In this document: positions 45,293 to 54,045 of the stretch, piece after piece
How positions within the stretch are numbered: the first letter of the stretch is position 1
How the letters are laid out: each line of letters opens with the position of its first letter
From: Pseudohongiella nitratireducens
Lineage (GTDB): Bacteria > Pseudomonadota > Gammaproteobacteria > Pseudomonadales > Pseudohongiellaceae
Assembly (NCBI RefSeq): GCF_001642735.1
Contig: NZ_LWHM01000027.1
Coordinates: forward strand, 62,001 to 126,000
Length of the DNA stretch: 64,000 nucleotides
Reading direction: 5' to 3'
Program-made: the position numbers and the translations under genes
Notes under the pieces: generated by a model
The model's input: only the letters and a program-made list of their open reading frames with translations
Database searches by the model: none
Told to the model about the DNA's origin: nothing

Positions 45293-46600
45293 TTATTCGG
45301 CTAGTTTCCGATAGAGCGAGCGTACGCTTATACCCGCTATTTGAGCTGCTTTATGCTTATTTCCTGCACAATAACGTAAGAGTTCTTCGAGGTATCGGGT
45401 TTCACTTGATTTGAGATCAGGATAATTAAGATGTTCTTCTGTGTCAGATAATTCTGACATGCCAGGCTGCTGTGTCGTGGAGCGAGCAATAACTGACTCA
45501 TCAATGATATTGGAATGTGCAAATATGGTTGCGCGTTCCAGTATATTGCGAAGTTCTCGAATGTTTCCTGAAAAAGAGAGTGTCTGTAAGTGGTTAACTG
45601 CAGAGCCTGTTAGACGATAGCGGGCGCCAGGATTGAGTTTTCTGATAATGGATTGGGCGATCAGAGAAATATCATCACGACGGTCCCGCAAGGGCGGCAG
45701 TGTAATAGGGAAAGCATTGATCCGGTAATAGAGATCTTCCCGGAACTCGCCTTTTTCAACCATGGATAACAAGTTTTTATGGGTAGCACAGACGAGTCGG
45801 AAGTCGGCCAGTTTTGGTTGTGTACTGCCGACTTCACGGTAGCTGCCAGTCTCCAGTAATCGCAACAGCTTGACTTGCATAGTAAGCGGAACGTCGCCGA
45901 TTTCATCCAGAAAGAGTGTGCCGCCTCGAGCTGATTCGAGTAAACCGGGTTTGTGATTCACCGCACCAGTAAAGGCGCCTTTGACGTGCCCGAAAAGTTC
46001 ACTTTCAAATAATGTATCAGTTAACCCAGCGCATTCCACTGTCACCATGGCACCATGGGCCCGAGGGCTCGTGTCATGAATAGCTCTGGCTGCCAGCTCT
46101 TTGCCGGTGCCAGATTCTCCCAGCAGCAAAACAGATGTTTCATGTGATGCAACCAGGTTGATTAATTCGAGCATGTGGTTGAAAGCAGGGCTTTGCCCGA
46201 CCATGTGCTCACTGCTGATTTCTGCGCTGGCATTTTTTACCGGTTTGAGTATTTCAATGAAATAACGCAGCTTCCCTTTCCTGTCTTTGAGAGGCAGCAT
46301 TTCAACATCAATATGCTCACGTCCCCGCGGTGTGTTGTGGATATGCAGCACACGTTCACGTTCGCCGGATTGTGTGCAGGCGAGCAATGGGCAGCTTTCG
46401 CCAGCCTGGTCACAGGGCCGGTCATACCCATGAGAAACCCGGAAACAATTATCCCCATAGGTGATTTCACCAAAGGTGTCCTGATAAAGCTGGTTGTTCG
46501 CCAGGATCTGATAGTCAGGCGTCAAAAGGATAGCGGGATGGTCAAGACCATCCAGCAAGGAACGAAAGTCCAGTTCACTGTCGCTTGCAATTACATTCAT
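45293..46600 (-). CDS. fisR: Sigma-54-dependent activator, FisR-like sulfane-sulfur sensor
   Basis: 435 aa. N-terminal PAS-like domain (1-120) with cysteines 52, 63 and 70; this spacing of 11 and 7 equals that of the persulfide-sensing Cys53/64/71 of Cupriavidus FisR. AAA+ domain 130-365 with Walker A GESGTGKE and the sigma-54 contact loop GAFTGA. C-terminal Fis-type helix-turn-helix ([20 protein letters not shown]). FisR activates pdo and sqr when sulfane sulfur is present; pdo-sqr lie 3 kb away here. It is divergent from cydAB, whose promoter is of the sigma-54 type. Confidence 0.85.
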   Translation of the reverse strand: MNVIASDSELDFRSLLDGLDHPAILLTPDYQILANNQLYQDTFGEITYGDNCFRVSHGYDRPCDQAGESCPLLACTQSGERERVLHIHNTPRGREHIDVEMLPLKDRKGKLRYFIEILKPVKNASAEISSEHMVGQSPAFNHMLELINLVASHETSVLLLGESGTGKELAARAIHDTSPRAHGAMVTVECAGLTDTLFESELFGHVKGAFTGAVNHKPGLLESARGGTLFLDEIGDVPLTMQVKLLRLLETGSYREVGSTQPKLADFRLVCATHKNLLSMVEKGEFREDLYYRINAFPITLPPLRDRRDDISLIAQSIIRKLNPGARYRLTGSAVNHLQTLSFSGNIRELRNILERATIFAHSNIIDESVIARSTTQQPGMSELSDTEEHLNYPDLKSSETRYLEELLRYCAGNKHKAAQIAGISVRSLYRKLAE

Positions 46601-46626
46601 TAGTTTGTCATTTCTGTCAGTAATAT

Positions 46627-46640
46627 TGTCGATAATGACA
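46627..46640. promoter_or_regulatory. Candidate FisR binding palindrome upstream of cydAB
   Basis: TGTCGATAATGACA, a TGTC(A/G)-N4-TGACA palindrome 98 bp upstream of the sigma-54 promoter. Two more TGTCA half-sites are at 46606 and 46615, and TGACC follows at 46641. The same palindrome form is found before pdo. Confidence 0.5.
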
Positions 46641-46737
46641 TGACCTCGCTGTTTTAGACAATCAGAATGATCCAGAGCAAGCGGGCAGAGGTCGATAACG
46701 TATAGTGTTTACTGATTTGCCAGCCATTGTTGTAGGA

Positions 46738-46753
46738 TGGCACAGGCATTGCT
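46738..46753 (+). promoter_or_regulatory. Sigma-54 promoter of cydAB
   Basis: TGGCACAGGCATTGCT: -24 TGGCAC and -12 TTGCT with the exact spacing. Expected start near 46764, 41 bases before the GTG start of cydA. Confidence 0.82.
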
Positions 46754-46804
46754 GTATTGCTCAGGTATCAATGTCTTTGCTTCGTCTGCATCCGGGAGGA
46801 ACTG

Positions 46805-48178
46805 GTGGATATCGACCCTTTTGTGCTGGCTCGCATCCAATTTGCCGCAAATATCAGCTTTCATATTTTATTTCCGGCAATTTCAATTGGTCTTGCCTGG
46901 TTTCTGCTTTTCTTCCGCATTCGCTTTACCCAAACAGGGGATAAGGCCTGGGAGTATGCCTACTTTTTCTGGGTAAAAGTCTTTGCCCTCACCTTCGCCA
47001 TGGGGGTGGTCTCTGGTATCACCATGAGTTTCCAGTTCGGGACAAACTGGCCGGGATTTATGGAAAAGGCCGGTAATGTAGCTGGGCCGTTATTGGGCTA
47101 TGAAGTACTAAGTGCTTTTTTCCTGGAAGCTTCCTTTCTTGGCATTATGCTCTATGGCAAAAACCGGGTATCGAACAACATTCATCTGATAAGTACGTTT
47201 CTGGTCGCCTTTGGCACAACCCTGTCAGCTTTCTGGATACTGAGCCTGAACTCCTGGATGCAAACACCAACCGGGTATTTCATTGAAGATGGGCGGGTCA
47301 TGGTTGATAGCTGGCTGGCCGTTATCTTCAACCCTTCGTTTCCTTACCGTTTCACGCATATGTTACTGGCATCGGTACTTACCTGTGCTTTTCTGATAGC
47401 GGGTGTGAGTGCCTGGCGGGCATTGAAAAAGGTCGATGGGCCGGCGACCTGGAAGGTCATGCGCACCGGTGTCATGGTGGCCGCCATTGCCGCGCCATTA
47501 CAGATTCTGGTCGGCGATATGCACGGACTGAATACCCTGGAGCATCAACCCGCGAAAGTCGCCGCCATGGAGGCTATCTGGGAAACCGAGCGTGGTGCGC
47601 CTTTTACGCTGGTTGCGATGCCGGATGAAGAGGCTCGCAGCAACCGTTTTGCGGTAGAAGTGCCCTATGCAGCCAGCTTGGTATTGACTCATCACATGGA
47701 TGGCGAGGTGCAGGGTTTGAATGACTTTGAGGGTGATCACCCGCCGGTGGCGATGGTCTTCTGGTCGTTTCGGGTCATGCTACTGGTTGGGGTGTTGATG
47801 CTCTGTGTGTCGTGGTGGGCGGCGTGGCGGCTGCGAAAAGGCAACCGCGCGGATCGCCTGGTACTCAGAGCGCTTTCCCTGATGACATTCTCTGGCTGGG
47901 TCGCTGTGCTGGCCGGTTGGTATGTGACAGAGATTGGCCGACAACCCTGGATCGTTAGCGGTGTGCTTCGGGTTCAGGATGTCGTCGCTGGCCACAGCGC
48001 TGCAACTGTTGTCAGTACACTGTTTGGGTATGTATTGCTATATGTGCTGTTATTGATCTCGTATGTGGCAGCTGTAAGACGTCTGGCGACCAAACCCGCT
48101 GAGTCATTGGCCATGGGACCCGTTGTATTTACAGAGGATAGTCATAGTCGTCAGCAAGCCCAAAAGGGGGGGGCATAA
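46805..48178 (+). CDS. cydA: Cytochrome bd-type ubiquinol oxidase subunit I
   Basis: 457 aa from a GTG at 46805, preceded by GGGAGGA 4 bp away; the frame is open upstream to 46757 but that part lies on the promoter and lacks a ribosome binding site. DPFVLARIQFAANISFHILF carries the N-terminal heme ligand histidine, then FWVKVFALTFAMGVVSGITM, FEVLSAFFLEASFLGIMLYG is read here as YEVLSAFFLEASFLGIMLYG, and GDMHGLNTLEHQPAKVAAME. The length and short Q-loop fit the cyanide-insensitive (CIO) branch. Reduces oxygen with quinol; bd oxidases tolerate sulfide. Confidence 0.95.
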   Translation: MDIDPFVLARIQFAANISFHILFPAISIGLAWFLLFFRIRFTQTGDKAWEYAYFFWVKVFALTFAMGVVSGITMSFQFGTNWPGFMEKAGNVAGPLLGYEVLSAFFLEASFLGIMLYGKNRVSNNIHLISTFLVAFGTTLSAFWILSLNSWMQTPTGYFIEDGRVMVDSWLAVIFNPSFPYRFTHMLLASVLTCAFLIAGVSAWRALKKVDGPATWKVMRTGVMVAAIAAPLQILVGDMHGLNTLEHQPAKVAAMEAIWETERGAPFTLVAMPDEEARSNRFAVEVPYAASLVLTHHMDGEVQGLNDFEGDHPPVAMVFWSFRVMLLVGVLMLCVSWWAAWRLRKGNRADRLVLRALSLMTFSGWVAVLAGWYVTEIGRQPWIVSGVLRVQDVVAGHSAATVVSTLFGYVLLYVLLLISYVAAVRRLATKPAESLAMGPVVFTEDSHSRQQAQKGGA

Positions 48179-49170
48179 TGGAATTCTGGTTACCTGTTAT
48201 CTACATGGCGACTATGGGTCTTGCCCTGCTGATTTACGTTATTCTCGATGGTTATGACCTGGGTGTTGGCATGTTGTTGCCATGGGCAGAAGAAGACGAA
48301 AAAGACACGATGATTGCGTCAATTGGCCCATTTTGGGATGCCAATGAAACATGGATCGTGTTGGGCGTGGGGATATTATTGATTGCCTTTCCCATGGCAC
48401 ATGGCATTGTGCTGACACATCTGTATATCCCGGTAACGTTAATGCTAATCGGGCTGACATTGCGCGGCGTTGCGTTTGACTTGCGGGTTAAAGCTGGTGA
48501 CCACCGCAAGGGGCTGTGGAATCGGGCTTTTTTTGCTGGCTCATCGCTGGCATCACTTTCCCAGGGCTGGATGCTCGGCGCGTATGTGACAGGGCTGCAA
48601 TCCAATCTGACCAGTTACCTTTTTGCTGGATTGATCGCGCTGACATTACCCGCTCTCTATTTTGTGCTTGGTGCTGCCTGGCTGTTGATGAAAACGGAGG
48701 CAGACCTTCAGCAGAAAGCGATTAAATGGGCCAGGGTCGCTATTTTGCCAATGGGTGTTGGTCTTCTGCTGATCTCAATTGCCACACCACTGGTCAGCCA
48801 GACCATTGCCGATAAATGGTTTACCTGGCCAAATTTGTTGATGATGTCACCCATTCCGATATTCACAGCGGCCTGTTTCGGGATCATGCTGTGGTTGTTA
48901 AAAAACCCAGCCCGTGTCGAGCAAGGGCAGGGCTGGATTCTCTATGCAGCCACTGTTGCTGTCTGCCTGCTGGTGAGCCTGGGGCTGGGGTACAGCCTGT
49001 ATCCCGATATCATTATTGGCCAGATGACCATTTGGGAGGCCTCGGCTTCTGTCAAGTCATTGCTTTTTACCTTGTTCGGTGTAGCCCTGACGCTGCCAGC
49101 CATCATCGTCTATACCATTGTGATTTATCGCATTTTCCACGGTAAAGCGGCGGATCTCAGCTACGACTGA
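48178..49170 (+). CDS. cydB: Cytochrome bd-type ubiquinol oxidase subunit II
   Basis: 330 aa, eight or so transmembrane helices. ILDGYDLGVGMLLPW near residue 22, IGPFWDANETWIVLGVGILL near 50, LRGVAFDLRVKA near 100, FAGSSLASLSQGWMLGAYV. This is the CydB signature. It starts in TAATG overlap with cydA. No cydX- or cydC/D-like gene follows. Confidence 0.95.
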   Translation: MEFWLPVIYMATMGLALLIYVILDGYDLGVGMLLPWAEEDEKDTMIASIGPFWDANETWIVLGVGILLIAFPMAHGIVLTHLYIPVTLMLIGLTLRGVAFDLRVKAGDHRKGLWNRAFFAGSSLASLSQGWMLGAYVTGLQSNLTSYLFAGLIALTLPALYFVLGAAWLLMKTEADLQQKAIKWARVAILPMGVGLLLISIATPLVSQTIADKWFTWPNLLMMSPIPIFTAACFGIMLWLLKNPARVEQGQGWILYAATVAVCLLVSLGLGYSLYPDIIIGQMTIWEASASVKSLLFTLFGVALTLPAIIVYTIVIYRIFHGKAADLSYD

Positions 49171-49196
49171 TTATTGCCAGTTTTGTCATAACCGTC

Positions 49197-49210
49197 TGTC
49201 ATTTTTGACA
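49197..49210. promoter_or_regulatory. Candidate FisR binding palindrome upstream of pdo
   Basis: TGTCATTTTTGACA with flanking CCGT/ACGG that extend the symmetry. The same TGTC(A/G)-N4-TGACA form precedes cydAB. It could also serve as a weak terminator for cydB, though the stem is short. Confidence 0.5.
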
Positions 49211-49316
49211 TACGGAAGACCAAGTGTTGCCTCTAAAAATATAACTGAAGACAAAGATGTGTAATTATTTTATCTAATATCAATATGTTAGGTTTGTTTT
49301 CGGAAAATAATAAAGT

Positions 49317-49332
49317 TGGTACGAATACTGAT
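49317..49332 (+). promoter_or_regulatory. Possible sigma-54 promoter of pdo-sqr-sulP
   Basis: TGGTACGAATACTGAT: the -24 element is good, but the -12 element reads CTGA rather than TTGC. It lies 107 bp downstream of the palindrome. Weaker than the cydAB promoter. Confidence 0.4.
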
Positions 49333-49382
49333 AGGTAGTTGTTAAGACATCACGATTAACTGAGATAAGCGAGGTAATGGTT

Positions 49383-50273
49383 ATGCGCACAATGCCCGAA
49401 ACGAACCTGAATTGCAGGCCAGAGGTCGTTCCTTTCTTTGATGAGGATACCAACACCTTTTCCTATGTTGTTAAAGACCCTGCATCGAATGCCTGTGCCA
49501 TTGTTGATTCCGTGATGGAGATAGATTATGCCGCAGGCCGCCTCTCTCTGGATGGGGCCGATAAGATCATTGATTATGTGAAGCGTCATGACCTGAAAGT
49601 TGAATGGTTAATTGAAACACATGTCCACGCTGATCACCTTTCAGCTGCGCCCTATATCCAGGAGAAAGTAGGAGGCAAGCTGGGTATTGGAGCGAAGATC
49701 ACTGTTGTGCAGGAAACCTTTGGAAAGATTTTTAATGCCGATACAGAGTTTGCTCGTGATGGTTCTCAGTTTGATCATCTTTTTGAGGACGGTGATGAGT
49801 ATATGGTCGGAGAAATGCGGTGTTTTGCTATCCATACGCCTGGTCATACACCCGCATGCATGACGCATGTGATGGGTGATGCTGCCTTTGTTGGTGACAC
49901 TTTGTTCATGCCCGATGCAGGCACGGCGCGAGCCGATTTTCCAGGAGGTGATGCCCGGGTTCTGTATCAGTCGATAGATAAGTTGTTGTCGTTGCCAGAC
50001 CAGGTCAGGTTGTTCATGTGTCATGACTACATGCCTGGTGGGCGAGAAGTGGAATATGAAACTACGGTAGGTGCCCAAAAAGCAGCCAATATCCATGTGC
50101 ATGCCGGAACCACTGAGCAGCAGTTTGTTGAGATGCGCGAGGCAAGGGACGCTACGCTGGATATGCCACGACTGATTCTGCCTTCGCTTCAGGTCAATAT
50201 GCGCGCAGGCCATCTGCCAGATGCTGAAGACAATGGCACGGTATATCTCAAGCTGCCACTCAATGTGCTTTAA
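49383..50273 (+). CDS. pdo: Persulfide dioxygenase-like MBL-fold protein
   Basis: 296 aa metallo-beta-lactamase fold. Metal ligands: ETHVHADHLSAAPYIQ (HxHxDH near residue 80), FAIHTPGHTPACMTHVMGDA, FVGDTLFMPDAGTARADFPG, LFMCHDYMPGG. This is the ETHE1/Blh-like persulfide dioxygenase pattern, oxidising glutathione persulfide to sulfite. There is no rhodanese domain. The ATG at 49383 is preferred because GAGG lies 8 bp before it; ATG 49377 is too close. First gene of pdo-sqr-sulP. Confidence 0.88.
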   Translation: MRTMPETNLNCRPEVVPFFDEDTNTFSYVVKDPASNACAIVDSVMEIDYAAGRLSLDGADKIIDYVKRHDLKVEWLIETHVHADHLSAAPYIQEKVGGKLGIGAKITVVQETFGKIFNADTEFARDGSQFDHLFEDGDEYMVGEMRCFAIHTPGHTPACMTHVMGDAAFVGDTLFMPDAGTARADFPGGDARVLYQSIDKLLSLPDQVRLFMCHDYMPGGREVEYETTVGAQKAANIHVHAGTTEQQFVEMREARDATLDMPRLILPSLQVNMRAGHLPDAEDNGTVYLKLPLNVL

Positions 50274-50286
50274 CGGGAGAATCAAC

Positions 50287-51582
50287 ATGACAAACAATAC
50301 TGAACAAGTAGCGACAGTAACACATGATCTGACCCGGAATGGCCGTGCGGAAGAATCTGCTGATGTTGTCATTGTGGGTGGTGGCGCAGCCGGAGGGGCG
50401 GTTGCAGCGAGTTTGCGCAAGCGTGATGGCAACATCCGAATCAGCATTATTGATGCAGCAGACGTTCATTATTATCAACCTGGCTGGACCATGGTCGGTG
50501 GTGGCATTTTCTCCGCTGAAGATACAGTACGAACGATGGCATCCTGTATCCCGGATGGTGTGAACTGGATCAAAGCTGAGGTGGCAGGGTTTATCCCGGA
50601 AGAAAACGTCGTTGTACTGGTTGATGGCCGCAGAGTGCACTACGAGAGACTGGTAGTTGCTGCTGGCATCAAGCTGAACTGGGGTGGCATAGAAGGATTA
50701 ACAGAAACCCTGGGCCGAAATGGCGTGACATCAAATTACAGATTTGATCTGGCACCTTATACCTGGAAGCTGGTACAGGAACTCAAATCAGGTCGGGCCC
50801 TGTTCACTCAGCCACCGATGCCAATCAAGTGTGCAGGTGCCCCCCAGAAGGCCATGTACTTGTCGGGCGATTACTGGAGTAAAAAACAGCGTCTGAATAA
50901 CATTGATATCGAATTCTACAATGCCGGTGCCGTGCTGTTTGGTGTGAAAGATTATGTCCCGGCATTAATGGAGTATGTCGAGAAATATCATGCTCAGCTT
51001 AAATTCAATCATAAACTGATCAGGATTGATGGCGAGAAGAAGACAGCCTGGTTCGAAGTCAGTGATGGTGAAGGAAATACAGAAACCGTTAGCCGGGACT
51101 TCGACATGATTCATGTGGTGCCGCCGCAAACGGCACCTGACTTTATCAGCAACAGCCCATTGGCAGATGAGGGCGGCTGGGTGGATGTGGACCAGTTCAC
51201 CTTGCGGCATAAACGTTATGAGAATATCTGGTCATTAGGTGATGTAATGAATGCACCTAATGCAAAAACAGCGGCAGCAGCACGTAAGCAGGCACCGATT
51301 GTTGCTAATAATATGATGGCTGATATGGGTAAAGGACCAGGCGTGGCTCATTACGATGGTTATGGCTCCTGCCCGTTGACAGTTGAGCGTGGAAAAATTG
51401 TTCTGGCTGAATTTGGGTACGGCGGAAAATTGCTGCCCAGTTTTCCAACCTGGGTGTTAAATGGCAAGAAAGCCACGTCACTGGCCTGGCTGATGAAGGA
51501 ACAATTAATGCCGCCACTGTATTGGCACGGTATGTTAAAGGGGCATGAATTATTAGTAAAACCCAAGCCGGTCAGCAAGTAA
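50287..51582 (+). CDS. sqr: Sulfide:quinone oxidoreductase, type II-like
   Basis: 431 aa membrane-associated flavoprotein passing electrons from sulfide to quinone and yielding persulfide. FAD motif VVIVGGGAAGGAVAASLRKR near residue 25, catalytic cysteine regions PPMPIKCAGAPQKAMYLS near 180 and YDGYGSCPLTVERGKIVLAE near 360. The YxSCPL wording with ILAEF-like follow-up is that of type II SQR (mitochondrial type). CGGGAGA precedes the ATG at 50287. Its persulfide product is the substrate of the upstream dioxygenase. Confidence 0.92.
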   Translation: MTNNTEQVATVTHDLTRNGRAEESADVVIVGGGAAGGAVAASLRKRDGNIRISIIDAADVHYYQPGWTMVGGGIFSAEDTVRTMASCIPDGVNWIKAEVAGFIPEENVVVLVDGRRVHYERLVVAAGIKLNWGGIEGLTETLGRNGVTSNYRFDLAPYTWKLVQELKSGRALFTQPPMPIKCAGAPQKAMYLSGDYWSKKQRLNNIDIEFYNAGAVLFGVKDYVPALMEYVEKYHAQLKFNHKLIRIDGEKKTAWFEVSDGEGNTETVSRDFDMIHVVPPQTAPDFISNSPLADEGGWVDVDQFTLRHKRYENIWSLGDVMNAPNAKTAAAARKQAPIVANNMMADMGKGPGVAHYDGYGSCPLTVERGKIVLAEFGYGGKLLPSFPTWVLNGKKATSLAWLMKEQLMPPLYWHGMLKGHELLVKPKPVSK

Positions 51583-51599
51583 TCCGGTGAGCGCATTTA

Positions 51600-53321
51600 A
51601 TGAAGCGTAGCCTTGCACAGTTTATGCCCATACTTGACTGGGGGCGAACCTATAACCGTCAGACAGTCAGTAGTGATCTGCTAGCAGCCGTGATAGTCAC
51701 TATTATGCTGATCCCTCAGTCATTAGCATATGCGCTGCTGGCCGGTTTGCCTGCCCAAGTCGGTTTATACGCCAGCATGCTGCCGCTAATCGCTTATGGC
51801 ATCTTCGGCAGTAGCCGCACTTTGTCGGTTGGCCCTGTTGCCGTGGTTTCATTAATGACAGCGACAGCTATTGGCCAAATCGCTCAGACCGGGACGATAG
51901 GTTACCTGCAGGCAGCCATGTTGCTGGCATTTATGTCAGGCGCATTTCTGCTGTTGATGGGGTTGCTTCGCATGGGCTTTCTGGCAAATTTTTTATCTCA
52001 CCCGGTCATAGCTGGATTTATAACCGCGTCAGGTATCCTTATCGCTTGCAGTCAGCTTAAGCACATTCTTGGCATAGAAGCTCATGGTGAAAACCTGCCG
52101 GTATTGATCAGCAGCCTGATAAGTAATCTGTCAGATGCAAATCTGGCAACCGTAGCCATTGGTGTTCCGGTAGTGTTGTTTTTATTCTGGGTGCGCAGTG
52201 GTCTGGCCAGGGTTCTGCGAGCAGTTGGTCTGTCGGCCTATGTCGCTAACCTGATTGCCAAAACTGGCCCGGTAACAGGTGTGCTGGTGTCCAGCTTTGT
52301 TGCCTATCGCTTTCAGCTAGGTGAACAGGGTGTCGCATTGGTTGGGCAGGTACCAGTTGGCCTCCCGGTGCTGAGTGTGCCGGACTTGACTCATCCTGCC
52401 TGGCGACAATTACTGGTGTCGGCCATTTTTATTTCTGTCATTGGCTTCGTAGAATCCGTATCAGTGGGACACACACTGGCGGCAAAACGGCGCCAGCGAA
52501 TTTCTCCGGACCAGGAACTGATCGGGTTGGGTGCGGCTAATATTGCTTCATCGTTTAGCGGTGGCTACCCGGTGACGGGCGGTTTTGCCCGTTCTGTAGT
52601 GAACTTTGATGCGGGTGCACAGACCCCCGCAGCTGGCATGATGGCAGCCGTCGGGATTGCCCTGGCCGCTTTGTATTTAACACCCTTGCTGGCATGGCTG
52701 CCTAATGCCACGCTGGCGGCAACGATCATAGTGGCGGTGCTGTCTCTGATCGATCTGTCCATTTTGAAACGCACCTGGGTGTATGCCAAATCGGATTTTG
52801 TCGCGGTGACAACAACGATTGTGGTGACACTGACCATGGGTGTGGAAACTGGTGTTGCCTGTGGCGTGCTGGCATCACTTGCGCTGCATTTATTCAAAAC
52901 GTCCCAGCCGCATATTGCTGTGGTTGGCGAAGTGCCGGGAACCGAGCATTATCGCAACGTGAACCGGCATCAGGTTGTGACTTATCCGTCTATTCTATCG
53001 ATCCGTATTGATGAAAGTCTGTACTTTGCCAATGCAACTTACATCGAGGACCAGATCTATGAACTGCTGGAGAAGAAGCCAACAGTTAAACATGTCATAT
53101 TGATGTGCACTGCTGTGAATGAAATAGATTTAAGTGCCCTGGAGGTTCTTGAATCCGTGAATCACAGACTTATGGATTCAGGTATAGATTTACACCTTTC
53201 CGAAATCAAAGGCCCGGTGATGGATGTGCTGGAAAGAACCCGTTTCATCGAAGACCTGAGTGGGAGGGTATGGCTGTCTCAACATCAGGCTGAACAATAT
53301 ATTATTAAGCATACACAATGA
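51600..53321 (+). CDS. SulP-family anion transporter with STAS domain
   Basis: 573 aa. SLC26/SulP membrane domain with the family signature MLIPQSLAYALLAGLPAQVGLYASMLPLI (residues 37-65, quoted as two parts: LIPQSLAYALLAGLPAQVGL and YASMLPLI), and NIASSFSGGYPVTGGFARS near 310. STAS domain from about 450 (ILSIRIDESLYFANATYIED, LMCTAVNEIDLSALEVLESV). Behind sqr it may export sulfite or sulfate made by sulfide oxidation, or import sulfate; direction is not readable. Confidence 0.88.
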   Translation: MKRSLAQFMPILDWGRTYNRQTVSSDLLAAVIVTIMLIPQSLAYALLAGLPAQVGLYASMLPLIAYGIFGSSRTLSVGPVAVVSLMTATAIGQIAQTGTIGYLQAAMLLAFMSGAFLLLMGLLRMGFLANFLSHPVIAGFITASGILIACSQLKHILGIEAHGENLPVLISSLISNLSDANLATVAIGVPVVLFLFWVRSGLARVLRAVGLSAYVANLIAKTGPVTGVLVSSFVAYRFQLGEQGVALVGQVPVGLPVLSVPDLTHPAWRQLLVSAIFISVIGFVESVSVGHTLAAKRRQRISPDQELIGLGAANIASSFSGGYPVTGGFARSVVNFDAGAQTPAAGMMAAVGIALAALYLTPLLAWLPNATLAATIIVAVLSLIDLSILKRTWVYAKSDFVAVTTTIVVTLTMGVETGVACGVLASLALHLFKTSQPHIAVVGEVPGTEHYRNVNRHQVVTYPSILSIRIDESLYFANATYIEDQIYELLEKKPTVKHVILMCTAVNEIDLSALEVLESVNHRLMDSGIDLHLSEIKGPVMDVLERTRFIEDLSGRVWLSQHQAEQYIIKHTQ

Positions 53322-53390
53322 TATAAACAAGCTGATACATTCAGGCTTTGTCACATGGCATCGAGCTGACAAAGCCGGCTGACTTCGTAT

Positions 53391-53918
53391 TTATAGACTG
53401 GGATAACTTTCCAGTAAACCGCGGAATGCATTTCGAAATTCGGGCCTGGCATCATTTTCATGCATATATTCGCCCGGTGTCACATTATGAATACGGTGAA
53501 TTTGGCCGCCCCAGACCACATCCTCCTCTTCTATTATCTCCACCGTTATTGTCGCAACATAGCGCAGCGTAAATCCCTCACCGGTTCTTCGATCAAAAGG
53601 GTCGATGTCCTCCTGTTCGGCATTAAGATTGACGTGCTGGTAACTTAGTTTCACCACAACATCGCCTAACCGGTCATTGCGCACGATACCCTTTTCCTGA
53701 AAAGCAGCCTCGAATTCATCGACAACGTAGTCAGACAGAAACTCAGGGATATCTTGTGTCTGAATACGGTAGGTCTGATAGCTACCATAATCACCGGGGC
53801 AGCAAACTGTCACATTGTATCCAATTTGATGTCCGGTGGTGTTTGCACATGCAGCTAAGGTTAACAGGAGAAATAAGCTTGACATCATTTTAGCCAGACT
53901 GAATTTGGTGTGATCCAT
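53391..53918 (-). CDS. DUF4136-like lipoprotein
   Basis: 175 aa. Signal LFLLLTLAACANTTG gives a lipobox LAAC near residue 23. The mature part YGSYQTYRIQ, DEFEAAFQEKGIVRNDRLGD, DVVVKLSYQHVNL resembles DUF4136, a family of envelope lipoproteins of unknown role. It is convergent with sulP. Confidence 0.6.
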   Translation of the reverse strand: MDHTKFSLAKMMSSLFLLLTLAACANTTGHQIGYNVTVCCPGDYGSYQTYRIQTQDIPEFLSDYVVDEFEAAFQEKGIVRNDRLGDVVVKLSYQHVNLNAEQEDIDPFDRRTGEGFTLRYVATITVEIIEEEDVVWGGQIHRIHNVTPGEYMHENDARPEFRNAFRGLLESYPSL

Positions 53919-54045
53919 GATGCACCTCTAGGTTAATGCAGGCGACTTTGCCTGTAGTCAGAATCTAGCATTGTGCAGGTATCTAATATTGAGCCATGTC
54001 AGCATTGTGGTGGTTAGTTCAGAGAGGGGGTCCGGCAGCAGCACT

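Noticed and set aside
49197-49213. Read the TGTCATTTTTGACA repeat as the cydB terminator
   Set aside because: The stem is only 5 bp without the flank and there is no T-run after it; the match to the repeat before cydAB makes an operator more likely, though not certain.
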